From Chloroflexota bacterium (lineage in GTDB: Bacteria; Chloroflexota; UBA6077; CF-72), in contig JAFAPL010001079.1 of the NCBI GenBank assembly GCA_019247135.1, forward strand, positions 1 to 22,802: DNA of 22,802 nt, in the 5' to 3' direction. Shown here piece after piece: positions 1-7,322 of the stretch (the first letter of the stretch is position 1; each line of letters begins with the position of its first letter). A program made the translations under genes and the position numbers. Below the pieces are notes generated by a model, which saw only the letters and a list, made by a program, of their open reading frames with translations, was not told the origin of the DNA and searched no databases.

Positions 1-402
1 TACGCGAGTCTGCGTCCGCGGTCGAATCGGCTCGCCAGGCCCCGGCCAGCCAAGCTGGACGTAGAAGCCACCACTGGTCGGGTCACGCCAGATGCAGGCC
101 GCCTGCCGACTCAGCTCACGCACCGACGTCTGGTCCCCTTGGATGTCGACGGCCGGCAGCACCCTGAACTCCGCGTGGCCGACGTGGTCATCCATGAACG
201 CCGGCTTATACCCAAGGCGTAGCTTGCCTCGAGCGCGGAACCGAATGACCTTGGGGAGGACATGTGCGTCAGGGTCGGTCGTGCGCAGGAATAACGCAGG
301 TTCGAACTCGTCGACGACGACGGGCGGAGTTCTGCCGCGGCGCTGCAGATACAGCAGCGCCACGAGGATGACCAGGACCGCAACGAGCGCGACGGGTTGC
401 AT
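1..402 (-). CDS. Membrane-anchored degenerate FHA-like protein, last visible gene of the tad operon (3' end beyond window)
   Basis: The frame is open from an ATG at 402 to the window edge, giving 134 codons with the C-terminus missing. Residues 2-19 form one hydrophobic membrane segment (VALVAVLVILVALLYL) followed by Arg-Arg-Gly, so the rest is probably cytoplasmic. Residues about 58-134 read like a forkhead-associated domain: GKLRLGYKP resembles the usual first strand with its IGR turn, LSRQAACIW resembles the VSRQHARIW block, and FYVQ...GEPIRPRT resembles the C-terminal strands. The usual IGR Arg is Tyr and the usual His after SRQ is Ala, so phosphothreonine binding is doubtful. It starts 9 bp after the TadG-like stop and has no clear ribosome binding site, suggesting translation coupled to the upstream gene. 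The FHA assignment is by pattern only. A role in pilus assembly or its regulation is inference from position. Confidence 0.6.
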   Translation of the reverse strand, partial: MQPVALVAVLVILVALLYLQRRGRTPPVVVDEFEPALFLRTTDPDAHVLPKVIRFRARGKLRLGYKPAFMDDHVGHAEFRVLPAVDIQGDQTSVRELSRQAACIWRDPTSGGFYVQLGWPGPGEPIRPRTQTRV

Positions 403-411
403 ACGGCTACG

Positions 412-876
412 TTACGGGCAGGCGCCCGTCGCCACACCCGAGCACGGTTCGGCGACCCCCGTTGCCCGAATGCGGATGGATGCATGGAACAGCTTCAGAA
501 ACGTGGGCTGAACGTCACGCCACGGCGTCACGATGATCTGGCGGTCGCCGTTGAACGTCACATCGTCGTCAACCTGGTCCGCGGGAATTCCGGCTTGCGT
601 CAAATAACCCCTGGCGGCCGTCCTCGCTAGCCTGGTGTCCAGACGCACGAGGCCGTCTTGCTTCGGATCAGTCGGATCCAGGGCTTGCAGGCGAGTCTCG
701 TCGATCTGCATGCCGCCCGCCCGGGCGGCGCCATCGGCGACGTTCTGCAGATCCCGGCGTGCGTCGAAGACAGCACCCGCGGAGATCGCCAGGCCGATGA
801 CCGGCAGGAACAGCATGGGGATCATCACCGCCACCCAGACGATCACCTGCGCTCGCTCCGCCCGCTGCGCTTTCAC
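412..876 (-). CDS. TadG-like pseudopilin / Tad-domain protein
   Basis: A 154-residue protein starting with GTG at 876, which overlaps the TGA of the preceding TadE-like gene (GTGA). An upstream in-frame start at 999 would lie deep inside that gene and is unlikely. Residues 10-35 carry the N-terminal Tad segment (QVIVWVAVMIPMLFLPVIGLAI), one long hydrophobic helix, followed by ARRDLQNVADGAARAGG, the classical RxLQxxADAAALAGA-type signature of TadG/Tad-domain proteins. TadG proteins are minor pilus or envelope components of Tad systems. This one is short: it has the Tad segment and about 100 further residues, with no von Willebrand A domain. The predicted processing site is Ala-Gln, but the usual Glu at +5 is replaced by Trp, so it may not be cleaved like a true pseudopilin. 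Confidence 0.8.
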   Translation of the reverse strand: MKAQRAERAQVIVWVAVMIPMLFLPVIGLAISAGAVFDARRDLQNVADGAARAGGMQIDETRLQALDPTDPKQDGLVRLDTRLARTAARGYLTQAGIPADQVDDDVTFNGDRQIIVTPWRDVQPTFLKLFHASIRIRATGVAEPCSGVATGACP

Positions 877-1337
877 AGGCTCCGGCTCCTGTACTTGTCC
901 ACCCGCTGGCGCGCATGTGCGGTATACGGGCCGACCTTGAACGGCACAAACGGCAGGTCCGACTGATCTACCGCGTACGTCACCGAAACGGTGACCCATG
1001 CGCCACGGTCGAACGGCGCGTCGTCAACCTGGATGTCGCTCGCATTCAGGCCTCTGAGGCCATAACCACGAGCCACGTCGACACCCCGGTTGATCGCCAT
1101 CTGCCGCGCCTGGGCGCCCGCCGCGGCTTGCTCCGCCGCCCACTTCGGATCGCTCGCCGGGTCGGCGGGTATGGGCGCAAGCGTTGCCTCGCGTGCCGCC
1201 TCACGGGCCACGCCATCAACCGCCATGTGAACCTGCACCAGCCGCCCAACAGCCGCGGTCGCGAACACGAGCGTTAGCAACAGCGGCAGGACGAGCGCGA
1301 GCTCCACGAGCGCCTGCGCGCCAACGCGCCGACGCAC
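873..1337 (-). CDS. TadE-like pseudopilin (second copy; TadF position)
   Basis: A 154-residue protein with a GTG start at 1337, 4 bp after the stop of the previous TadE-like gene. The N-terminus (RRRVGAQALVELALVLPLL) is the TadE/TadF signature: basic residues, a prepilin-peptidase-like site, Glu at +5 and a hydrophobic helix. It is followed by QVHMAVDGVAREAAREA, the usual amphipathic continuation. The C-terminal region (VDDAPFDRGAWVTVSVTYAVDQSDL) has the alternating beta pattern of TadE C-terminal domains. TadE and TadF are minor pseudopilins thought to prime or cap the Flp pilus at the membrane. The residue before the predicted cleavage site is Ala. It ends in a GTGA overlap with the TadG-like gene. 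Confidence 0.85.
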   Translation of the reverse strand: MRRRVGAQALVELALVLPLLLTLVFATAAVGRLVQVHMAVDGVAREAAREATLAPIPADPASDPKWAAEQAAAGAQARQMAINRGVDVARGYGLRGLNASDIQVDDAPFDRGAWVTVSVTYAVDQSDLPFVPFKVGPYTAHARQRVDKYRSRSL

Positions 1338-1341
1338 GCGG

Positions 1342-1779
1342 TTACGGTGCCCTCGTCCCGGTTGGGGAGCGGAATTGCTCCTGGCTCATACGCGCAGACA
1401 CGTCGATGGGAAGCTGGAGGTGCGTCACACCGCCGTGAGAGGGGTCGAACCAGGGTAAGAACGTATCCACCTTCGCGCTGTAAGTAAGTACCTGCGTGTC
1501 GGGCAGATGTGTCGTGTCCAGGTTTTGCGGGCTCCAGTGCCATTGCACGGGTTTCAGATAGGTTGGCCCGGACTGAAGGATCGCATTCGCGCGATCGATC
1601 GCTTTGCCCCTGTCGCCGCCCTGGGCGGTCGCGACACGTACACCTTCCTGTGTCGCCGCCTCGACCACGTTGCGGGCATGCGCATACAGAGTCAACTGGA
1701 CGAGGGCGAGCATAACCATCGCGAGCAGAGGAAACGCGACTGCCGCTTCGACCAGCGCCTGAGCAGACGCGCGCCGCAC
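1342..1779 (-). CDS. tadE: TadE-like pseudopilin (first copy)
   Basis: A 145-residue protein. I chose GTG at 1779, one base after the flp stop (TAG-C-GTG), because it gives the short N-terminus RRASAQALVEAAVAFPLL, which parallels the next gene's GTG start and RRRVGAQALVE. The TTG at 1836 would need about 55 bp of overlap with flp. Residues 5-30 hold the TadE signature: processing site, Glu at +5, hydrophobic helix. VVEAATQEGVRVA follows. The remainder has a tryptophan-containing beta-type region. TadE proteins are processed pseudopilins needed for Tad pilus biogenesis, acting at the cytoplasmic membrane. Position directly after flp, followed by a second TadE-like gene, fits the TadE/TadF pair of other tad loci. 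Confidence 0.85.
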   Translation of the reverse strand: MRRASAQALVEAAVAFPLLAMVMLALVQLTLYAHARNVVEAATQEGVRVATAQGGDRGKAIDRANAILQSGPTYLKPVQWHWSPQNLDTTHLPDTQVLTYSAKVDTFLPWFDPSHGGVTHLQLPIDVSARMSQEQFRSPTGTRAP

Positions 1780-1780
1780 G

Positions 1781-2017
1781 CTATGGTGGGCCGCCAGCGT
1801 TGTTGTTTGAGGGCGCGCCCACGACGGTGCTGCCAATGTTGTTGAACGCGGTCACCAGTTGCTTGCCAAGCCCGTTGACGGCGGCGATGGCAAAGACCGC
1901 GACAACGGCCGCGATGATGGCGTATTCGACCATCGATTGGGCAACCACCGGCGCCTGGCGTGAAATCGCCGCGAGCTTGCTCCGCAGCAAGACCAGACCT
2001 GCTTTCAAACGCTCCAT
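1781..2017 (-). CDS. flp: Flp-family type IVb major pilin
   Basis: A 78-residue prepilin, the likely major subunit of the Tad pilus. The ATG at 2017 is chosen over the TTG at 2044 because AGGAGG lies 9 nt upstream. The leader is basic and unusually long (about 27 residues, MERLKAGLVLLRSKLAAISR...). Then comes the Flp signature AQSMVEYAIIAAVVAVFAI with Glu+5 and Tyr+6 and a long hydrophobic helix, then NGLGKQLVTAFNNIGSTV, typical for Flp pilins. The C-terminus is short, Gly/Asn/Pro-rich and possibly surface-exposed. The residue before the predicted cleavage point is Ala, where Flp pilins normally have Gly. It lies inside the operon 16 bp after tadC. The strong ribosome binding site fits the high expression expected of a major pilin. 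Confidence 0.92.
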   Translation of the reverse strand: MERLKAGLVLLRSKLAAISRQAPVVAQSMVEYAIIAAVVAVFAIAAVNGLGKQLVTAFNNIGSTVVGAPSNNNAGGPP

Positions 2018-2026
2018 TACGTATCT

Positions 2027-2032
2027 CCTCCT
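2027..2032 (-). promoter_or_regulatory. Strong ribosome binding site of flp
   Basis: The minus strand reads AGGAGG, part of a longer AGGAGGAG, 9 nt before the flp ATG at 2017. It decides the start in favour of this ATG over the upstream TTG. It is the best Shine-Dalgarno match within the tad operon, where other genes rely on stop/start overlaps. Confidence 0.85.
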
Positions 2033-2033
2033 G

Positions 2034-3017
2034 TTAGCTCCCAAGATGCATCAGCTCCACACTGGCGGGGATCAAAACAATCACGAATAAGACAGGCAAA
2101 ATGAACAGTGCGACTGGTAATACCATACGCACGCTGGCCTTCCCTCCCTCCTCGACGATGCGCACTCGCTGGCGCTCTCGCAAGGCGTCGGCCTGGGCAG
2201 CCAGCGACTGAGCCAACGGCAATCCCTGGTCGTGCACGGCCCGCAGGTTGTCCATGACACCGGTCAGCTCCGGCACGGCGTTGCGGTCCGCCATCGCCTG
2301 CAACGCCTCGATGAGCGAGAACTGGCCCAGCGCCATCTCGCGGCTTGCCCTCTGCAGCTCACGTGCAACGATGCCCTCGCTCTGGCGCGAGACTTCGACC
2401 AGGGCTTGTTCGAGCGCCAGACCCGCCGAAGCGGCAATGGTGAGCATGTCGAGGATGGTCGGCAGCTCCATGGTAATGCGCGTCCGACGAGCAGCGACCT
2501 TGCTGTCGAGCTGCCAGTCCGGGCCCATGAAGCCGATCAGGAAACCGATCAACCAGACCCATACTGGCCAGGGGCCGAACAAGGTCAGGTCCATGGCGTT
2601 GAGGACCGGGAAGAGCACCAGCAAGATGAATCCGGCGATCACTTTCTCGCCGATGAACTCCATCGGCTGGATGCCCGGCCGGACCAGGTCGAGTTTGCGA
2701 CCCAGCTCGCGGCCAGTCGAAATGCCGAACCGAGACAGCACTGCGCGAGAGGCCGCACCCACGTCCTCGAGCACCGGTCGCATCAGCCCCTCGAGCCAGC
2801 GACTGGCGAAGATGGGCCGCGAGGGATTCTGGCTGAGCATCTCCGCACGGATGCGCTCGTCCACGTCGAGGCGACGCAATCGAGCAGCGAGATCCGACTT
2901 CGGTCGACCAACCGGTTGCGCGACGAGCACCAGGAACAGCCCCACTCCGAAGAGCAACGGCCATATCAGCACACTGGGTTGCACCGCGACGGGGTAGATC
3001 GTTCCGAAGCCGTTCAT
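2034..3017 (-). CDS. tadC: TadC-type inner-membrane pilus assembly protein (GspF/T2SF domain)
   Basis: A 327-residue polytopic membrane protein starting at ATG 3017, which overlaps the tadB stop (ATGA). The frame remains open upstream through tadB, but that stretch is Arg/Pro-rich shadow sequence. Membrane segments lie near residues 10-30 (VLIWPLLFGVGLFLVLVAQ), about 140-185 (a pair around VIAGFILLVLFPVLNAM and VWVWLIGFLIGFMG) and at the C-terminus (VLPVALFILPVLFVIVLIPAS). The T2SF domain lies between, with ELPTILDMLTIAASAGLALEQAL and the DQGLPLAQSLAAQADALRERQR block. TadC pairs with TadB as the membrane platform that couples the CpaF ATPase to pilin assembly. Gene order tadA-tadB-tadC-flp supports the call. 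Confidence 0.92.
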   Translation of the reverse strand: MNGFGTIYPVAVQPSVLIWPLLFGVGLFLVLVAQPVGRPKSDLAARLRRLDVDERIRAEMLSQNPSRPIFASRWLEGLMRPVLEDVGAASRAVLSRFGISTGRELGRKLDLVRPGIQPMEFIGEKVIAGFILLVLFPVLNAMDLTLFGPWPVWVWLIGFLIGFMGPDWQLDSKVAARRTRITMELPTILDMLTIAASAGLALEQALVEVSRQSEGIVARELQRASREMALGQFSLIEALQAMADRNAVPELTGVMDNLRAVHDQGLPLAQSLAAQADALRERQRVRIVEEGGKASVRMVLPVALFILPVLFVIVLIPASVELMHLGS

Positions 3018-3886
3018 CGGACCAGCACCCGCTCCTCGCCCGGTACGTTCGCCATCCACCGCATCCCGAAATAGCCAACGGCGACACTGGCCAGACAGCC
3101 GACGAGCGCGAGCTGACCCAGGAACCCGTCGAACAATGCCAGGTACTCGGGACTGACCCAGCGGATGGCCATCAAGACGATGACCGGCACGGCTGCGACG
3201 ATGCGGGCTGACAGGACGTTGCGCGCCTGTAGCGCACGTTGCTCCTGGTGCACGTGCTGCTGTGCCCAGGTCGCCTGTGCCAGGCGGTCCAGAACCTGTG
3301 TGACATTCCGACCGCCCACGCGGTCGTTCATGACCAGCGCGCCGGCAACGATGTCGAACACCGGGTCGGCCAGACGATCCCGCATCGTCCGAAGCGCAGG
3401 CTCGAACCCGATCAAACGCGCCTCCCGAACGAGCGCGCCGAACTCGGCGCGCAGTGGTTGTGGGCCGTTGCGCGCCAGGCCGAGGAGCGCCTCCTGAACC
3501 GACAGGCCACTGCGAATGCTGTCGCGCAACTGGGCGATTGCCTCCGCCAGCGCGACCTGCAGTGCCGCGCGACGTCGGTCGTATCGTTCCGAGTAGTAGA
3601 GCACGGGCGCGGCGACGCCGAGCAGCGTTGCCAGGAACGCGACGAGCGGCCAGCCCAGCAGGAGCTGCGTAACGAGGCCGAAGACCGCGCCTGACCCGAT
3701 GGCGAACAGCAAGAAGTCGCGTGGTGTGACGTCGTACAGGCCGGCGCGCACCAGGTTGTCGCGCATACGCGCTTCCCAACCGCGCTCGGCCGGTCGTTGC
3801 GTCGGCTTGCGGGTGAAACCGTCGTAAACGAGGTACACGCCGAGGCCGAGTAGAACGGAAAGCAGCAGCGGCAGCGTGGACGTCAT
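3014..3886 (-). CDS. tadB: TadB-type inner-membrane pilus assembly protein (GspF/T2SF domain)
   Basis: A 290-residue membrane protein. ATG at 3886 overlaps the cpaF stop (ATGA) and removes an unlikely 35-residue extension. Hydrophobic segments are at residues about 4-20, 58-77 and 80-97, then a cytoplasmic T2SF domain ([20 protein letters not shown], about 113-132, then [21 protein letters not shown]), and two C-terminal helices at about 228-245 and 254-272. TadB is half of the TadB/TadC membrane platform of the Tad machine. The flanking cpaF and tadC genes, each joined by a 4-bp overlap, support stoichiometric coupled translation. Confidence 0.92.
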   Translation of the reverse strand: MTSTLPLLLSVLLGLGVYLVYDGFTRKPTQRPAERGWEARMRDNLVRAGLYDVTPRDFLLFAIGSGAVFGLVTQLLLGWPLVAFLATLLGVAAPVLYYSERYDRRRAALQVALAEAIAQLRDSIRSGLSVQEALLGLARNGPQPLRAEFGALVREARLIGFEPALRTMRDRLADPVFDIVAGALVMNDRVGGRNVTQVLDRLAQATWAQQHVHQEQRALQARNVLSARIVAAVPVIVLMAIRWVSPEYLALFDGFLGQLALVGCLASVAVGYFGMRWMANVPGEERVLVR

Positions 3887-5226
3887 ACCCAGCTCCGCTC
3901 GAATGTCGTGTGCGGCTCGCTGGCCGGCAAGGCATACGGGATGGCTTTCGCGCGGATGCGCTCGAGACAGCGTGGCTGGATACCCGTCCACACCAGCCGA
4001 TCACGCGCGGTATCGAGCTTCCAGAGCTCCTGCCCCGAGATGACGTCGCCTTCCAGACCGGTCACCTCGAAGATGCTCGAAACGCGACGTCGACCCGTGA
4101 TTGGCTCGAAGCGCAGCTGCAGCACGATCTCGATCGTGCGCGCCACCATCCGCGACAGCGCTTCACCGGACAGCCGCTCCTCGGCCATCATGGCCAGCGT
4201 CCCCAAACGATCGAGCGCATCGCGGGGCGAGTTGCCATGGATAGTCGTCAACGAGCCTTCGTGGCCGGTATTCATCGCCAGCAACATGTCCAGCGCTTCC
4301 GCGCCACGCACCTCGCCCACCACGATGCGCGTCGGGCGCATGCGCAGGGCATTGCGTACGAGATCACGGATGCGCACCTCGCCCGCGCCCTCCACGTTGC
4401 CAGCGCGAGCCTGCAGAGCGACGCAGTCCGGCAACTGGCGCTCGAGCTGCAGCTCCGCGACCTCCTCGACCGTGACGATGCGCTCGTCAACCGACGCGAT
4501 CGAGGCGCCCAGGGCGTTGAGCAGCGTGGTCTTGCCCGCGCCGGTCGGGCCGCTGACGAGGATATTGACGCCCGCCTGAACGCCTGCCTCGAGGAATTGC
4601 GCGGCGGAATCGGTGAGTGTCCCCAACTGGACGAGCTCCTCCAGGGCGTGCGCACGGAGCAGGAATTTTCTGATAGTGACGCAACACCAGCGCGTGGTCG
4701 CCGGTGGGATCGCCGCGTTCAGCCGGGATCCGTCCGGAAGCCGAGCGTCGACCATCGGCGACGACTCGTCCAGACGCCGTCCGGCCGGCCCGAGCAGGCG
4801 TTTGATGAGCTGCCTCAGCTCGTCGTCGTCTTCGAAATAGAGGTCGGAGACGAGGCGCTTGCGCCCGTCCTGGATCGCGAAAATCCGATGCGGACCGTTG
4901 CAGATGACTTCCTCGATGGCGGGATCGTCCATGAGCGGCTGCAGAATGCCCAGCCGCAGCAGCCCGTCGAACAGCCGCTGCTCCACGGCATCGGGCTCCA
5001 GGAGTAGCGGCGCGTTGGTCGCCGCGGCGCGCCGCTGATACCCCGCGACGCGATCGTGGATGAGGGTTCGAATTCGAACCTCGTCTTCCGCGCCCGGTTC
5101 GAGGAGCTGGCGTTCGCCGAGCAGTCGAGCAACCTCAGTTCGGATCTCCTCACGCAGTGTCCGCTCGCCCGGGCGATCGAGCGTCGCTGCATGCCGGTGC
5201 ACGCCGTTCGGCGTCGAGACGCTCAT
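3883..5226 (-). CDS. cpaF: TadA/CpaF-family secretion ATPase
   Basis: A 447-residue hexameric-type ATPase that powers Tad pilus assembly at the cytoplasmic face. The N-terminal 70-170 region carries the conserved family part ([16 protein letters not shown], then [11 protein letters not shown]). Walker A is GPTGAGKTT at 226-234, the Asp box is around [11 protein letters not shown] at 251-261, Walker B is RIVVGEVRG with Glu305, and the His box is [19 protein letters not shown] at 320-338. The segment before TIRKF (ATTRWCC) differs from the usual variable loop but the Arg-containing TIRKF is intact. All catalytic motifs are present, so it should be active. ATG at 5226 overlaps the tadZ stop (ATGA). 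Length fits the family. Confidence 0.96.
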   Translation of the reverse strand: MSVSTPNGVHRHAATLDRPGERTLREEIRTEVARLLGERQLLEPGAEDEVRIRTLIHDRVAGYQRRAAATNAPLLLEPDAVEQRLFDGLLRLGILQPLMDDPAIEEVICNGPHRIFAIQDGRKRLVSDLYFEDDDELRQLIKRLLGPAGRRLDESSPMVDARLPDGSRLNAAIPPATTRWCCVTIRKFLLRAHALEELVQLGTLTDSAAQFLEAGVQAGVNILVSGPTGAGKTTLLNALGASIASVDERIVTVEEVAELQLERQLPDCVALQARAGNVEGAGEVRIRDLVRNALRMRPTRIVVGEVRGAEALDMLLAMNTGHEGSLTTIHGNSPRDALDRLGTLAMMAEERLSGEALSRMVARTIEIVLQLRFEPITGRRRVSSIFEVTGLEGDVISGQELWKLDTARDRLVWTGIQPRCLERIRAKAIPYALPASEPHTTFERSWV

Positions 5227-6503
5227 GAGGCGCGCTGTTCCCGTCGTGCGCCGAGGCTCGGCAAGCGGGGCAGTCCACGCCGCTGGCGGCGCTGCTCAGG
5301 CGGGAGCACGAGTTTGCCACCGTGCAGGCGCTCGGTGAGGTCGAGTAACGCTCGCGCGGCGGGTCCGCGCCCCAGCACGAGCGGCTTCTGACTGGCCAGC
5401 GCGCGCTGCGCCGCAACGTTGTCGTACGGCACCACACACGCGCTCTGTGCGCCAAGCGCCCACTCGATCTCGGCCCGACTATGGTGGAAGCGCGGGTCAT
5501 GCCGATTCACGATCAGCGCGACCCGATCGGTCCCGATCTGCAGGTGCGTTTGCATGAGACCCAGGGTTGTTCGGGCGCGCCAGAGCCCGACCAGGTCACT
5601 GGAGCACACCAGCAGCACCTGCTGACTCAGCCCGATGGCGGCGCGATGGACGGCGCCCTCGGCGCCCAGCAGTTCGGAGCCGGTGTCCATGATGACGTAG
5701 CGATAGCGCCGTCGCAGAGCGTCGACCAGCCGCTCGAGAAAGCGCCGCGTGATGCGGCTGCGCATGTCTGGCTTGGGCACTCCGCACAGCACATCGGCAT
5801 ACGGTGTTCGCGAGCGTTCCAGCGGTTGCACCTCGGCCTGAATCGAGCGGTCCCATTCCCAGGGTGCGTCTGGCTCCGCGTGCGCAACCATATAAAGGTT
5901 GCGTGTCGGGTCGGCATCCAGCTGGGCCCCGATGCTCGGGCCCGCCATATCAGCGTCCACCAGGACGGTGGGCTGGACGGCGCCGAGCGCAGTCGCGAGG
6001 TTCAGCGCAATCGTGGTCCGACCCGGACTACCTGGCCCGCTTGCGATGGCGATCAGGCTGAGCTCGCCCGGGGCCGACTCCTGCGCAACGTGCGCGTCGG
6101 CCTCGTCCGTCTTCACATGCCCGTCTCGACGGCCGAGGTCGAAGCGCTCACCGTTCAGCGCCGCGTCGATACCCTGGCGTACGAGCTCAACGTCCGCGTC
6201 GACCGGTAGGACGACGCCCTGCGTGACCTGCCACTTCGGATCCTCGACGTCCTGGACGAGGAACACGCGCGGCACTCCCGTCCCGTCCAGATCGGCTAGC
6301 AAGTTGCTGGTCAGCCGGTGGAGGTCGTATGCGACGAGGACCACATCCGCCCGTGCGGATGCAACTGTCTCGAGTAGCTGATCCGCACTCAGGCATCGAT
6401 CTACGATGCGCAGGTGTTCGGATTCGGCCAGACTGGGCAGCAGTAGACGTTCGCGCTCGGGATCACCAATCCCCACCGCGAGCCGCACGAGGGGGCGGCT
6501 CAT
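5223..6503 (-). CDS. tadZ: TadZ/CpaE-family pilus localisation protein (ParA/MinD-like ATPase fold)
   Basis: A 426-residue protein starting at ATG 6503, overlapping the rcpC stop (ATGA). Residues 1-115 look like an atypical receiver domain (ADVVLVAYDLHRL around 52-64; VPRVFLVQDVEDP around 77-89). Residues about 148-400 are a ParA/MinD-like domain. The deviant P-loop is GPGSPGRTT at 156-164, with Arg162 where MinD-type proteins have the second Lys. The switch-like LVDADMAGPS is at 181-190 and Walker B-like YVIMDTGSE at 269-276. TadZ proteins place the Tad machine in the cell and often have altered nucleotide-binding residues. The C-terminus is Arg-rich. Position between rcpC and cpaF fits the family. 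Confidence 0.9.
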   Translation of the reverse strand: MSRPLVRLAVGIGDPERERLLLPSLAESEHLRIVDRCLSADQLLETVASARADVVLVAYDLHRLTSNLLADLDGTGVPRVFLVQDVEDPKWQVTQGVVLPVDADVELVRQGIDAALNGERFDLGRRDGHVKTDEADAHVAQESAPGELSLIAIASGPGSPGRTTIALNLATALGAVQPTVLVDADMAGPSIGAQLDADPTRNLYMVAHAEPDAPWEWDRSIQAEVQPLERSRTPYADVLCGVPKPDMRSRITRRFLERLVDALRRRYRYVIMDTGSELLGAEGAVHRAAIGLSQQVLLVCSSDLVGLWRARTTLGLMQTHLQIGTDRVALIVNRHDPRFHHSRAEIEWALGAQSACVVPYDNVAAQRALASQKPLVLGRGPAARALLDLTERLHGGKLVLPPEQRRQRRGLPRLPSLGARREQRAS

Positions 6504-7207
6504 TGCTGCTGATCGTTCGAAGCGGACGGTTGTGGTGGAAGGAGCGCAACGTCGAGCGGTCCACCCCAACGGGCTTGCGTTAGCTGCGTCGCCGACTGTT
6601 GGTCGACGATCAGCGAGATCCACGTGGAAGCTGTCGATCCGCTCGACACGCTGGCCGGACTGGTGCTGTTACCGCTGAGGGGGACGGAGCCGGAATCGCG
6701 ACCTACCTCGTAGACGGTGACGCGCGGCAAGACGACACGGCTCCCACCACTGTTCTTGTCCGTGCCGAGCACCTGAACGGAGTCGCCGGGGCGAATTCGG
6801 CCACCTGCCGCCATGTCCGCGCTGACCGGGATCGCAAGGACCTCTTGATTGGGTCCAACCAGCGGCTGCGTGGCGATCTGCGCCCTGGCCAGGATCTGAT
6901 TGGAGTGTGCGGCCTCCGCCAATTGGCGGCCGACGACGGAATTCAAGGCCGTCGCTGGCAAAGCTGCCGAATACAGGGAATCGTCCAAACGCGCCTGAGC
7001 AACCGCGAGATCGCTCGCTGTCAGCGTCGCCCCCGCCGGCAACTCGTGTGCTGCCACCAGCACCCCGCGCGTGTCCTGCTGCGTGCTCCAGACGGCGATC
7101 GAGCCACCAATCGCTACCAGCATGAGCAGCACGCCCACCAGGGCCCGCGCATCCAGGCGCAAGGGCCGCCGCAGTGCACGCGTCGGCGAGACGCTGACTA
7201 CCGCCAA
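6500..7207 (-). CDS. cpaB: RcpC/CpaB-family pilus assembly protein (SAF domain), first gene of the tad operon
   Basis: A 235-residue protein with one N-terminal membrane helix (ALVGVLLMLVAIGGSIAVW, residues about 22-40). A SAF domain follows at about 46-110 (RGVLVAAHELPAGATLTASD ... GRQLAEAAHSNQILARAQI), then the RcpC/CpaB C-terminal domain (IPVSADMAAGGRIRPGDSVQVLG at about 126-148). CpaB/RcpC proteins are periplasmic or extracytoplasmic partners of the Tad machine; in diderms they assist the secretin, and in monoderms they persist without it. The predicted start is TTG at 7207, the earliest in frame, preceded by AGGAGG at a 10-nt distance. A GTG further in would cut into the membrane helix. 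It heads the minus-strand operon. Confidence 0.88.
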   Translation of the reverse strand: MAVVSVSPTRALRRPLRLDARALVGVLLMLVAIGGSIAVWSTQQDTRGVLVAAHELPAGATLTASDLAVAQARLDDSLYSAALPATALNSVVGRQLAEAAHSNQILARAQIATQPLVGPNQEVLAIPVSADMAAGGRIRPGDSVQVLGTDKNSGGSRVVLPRVTVYEVGRDSGSVPLSGNSTSPASVSSGSTASTWISLIVDQQSATQLTQARWGGPLDVALLPPQPSASNDQQQ

Positions 7208-7322
7208 AGTATGGTGTCCTCCTCCTCAGACTGCCTGGACTTTGGAAACGCAAACGCGAATCAGGCCCAGGCTCCAGGGACTTTAAAGGTTACGCCCTGA
7301 ATGACAGTAGAATAATCGTCCG
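7208..7322. promoter_or_regulatory. Divergent promoter region between the tad operon and the LysM/BTAD gene
   Basis: A 115-bp gene-free stretch between two divergent starts, so both promoters should lie here. For the plus strand a TAGAAT at 7308-7313 sits 9 nt before the TTG start at 7323, which would place transcription start at or next to the start codon. No convincing -35 box is visible there. For the minus strand a weak pair CTGTCA (forward 7302-7307 region) and TAAAGT with about 16 bp between them could serve rcpC. The palindrome CTTTAAAG at 7281-7288 lies between and could be an operator. These assignments are by eye; only the existence of a divergent promoter region is firm. Confidence 0.5.
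7218..7226 (-). promoter_or_regulatory. Ribosome binding site of rcpC/cpaB
   Basis: The minus strand reads AGGAGGAGG, giving two overlapping AGGAGG cores, the nearer one 10 nt before the TTG start at 7207. It supports initiation at the rare TTG codon. Confidence 0.7.

Noticed and set aside
2034..4004. A 656-codon open frame on the minus strand suggesting a TadB-TadC fusion
   Set aside because: Only the last 327 residues have TadC character. The upstream part is Arg/Pro/Ala-rich shadow of tadB, which is clearly coded in another frame with an ATGA junction at 3014-3017.
3910..5007. Long plus-strand open frame opposite cpaF
   Set aside because: Low-complexity His/Arg/Gln-rich translation with no recognisable domain, antisense to a well-conserved ATPase; typical of GC-rich shadow frames.
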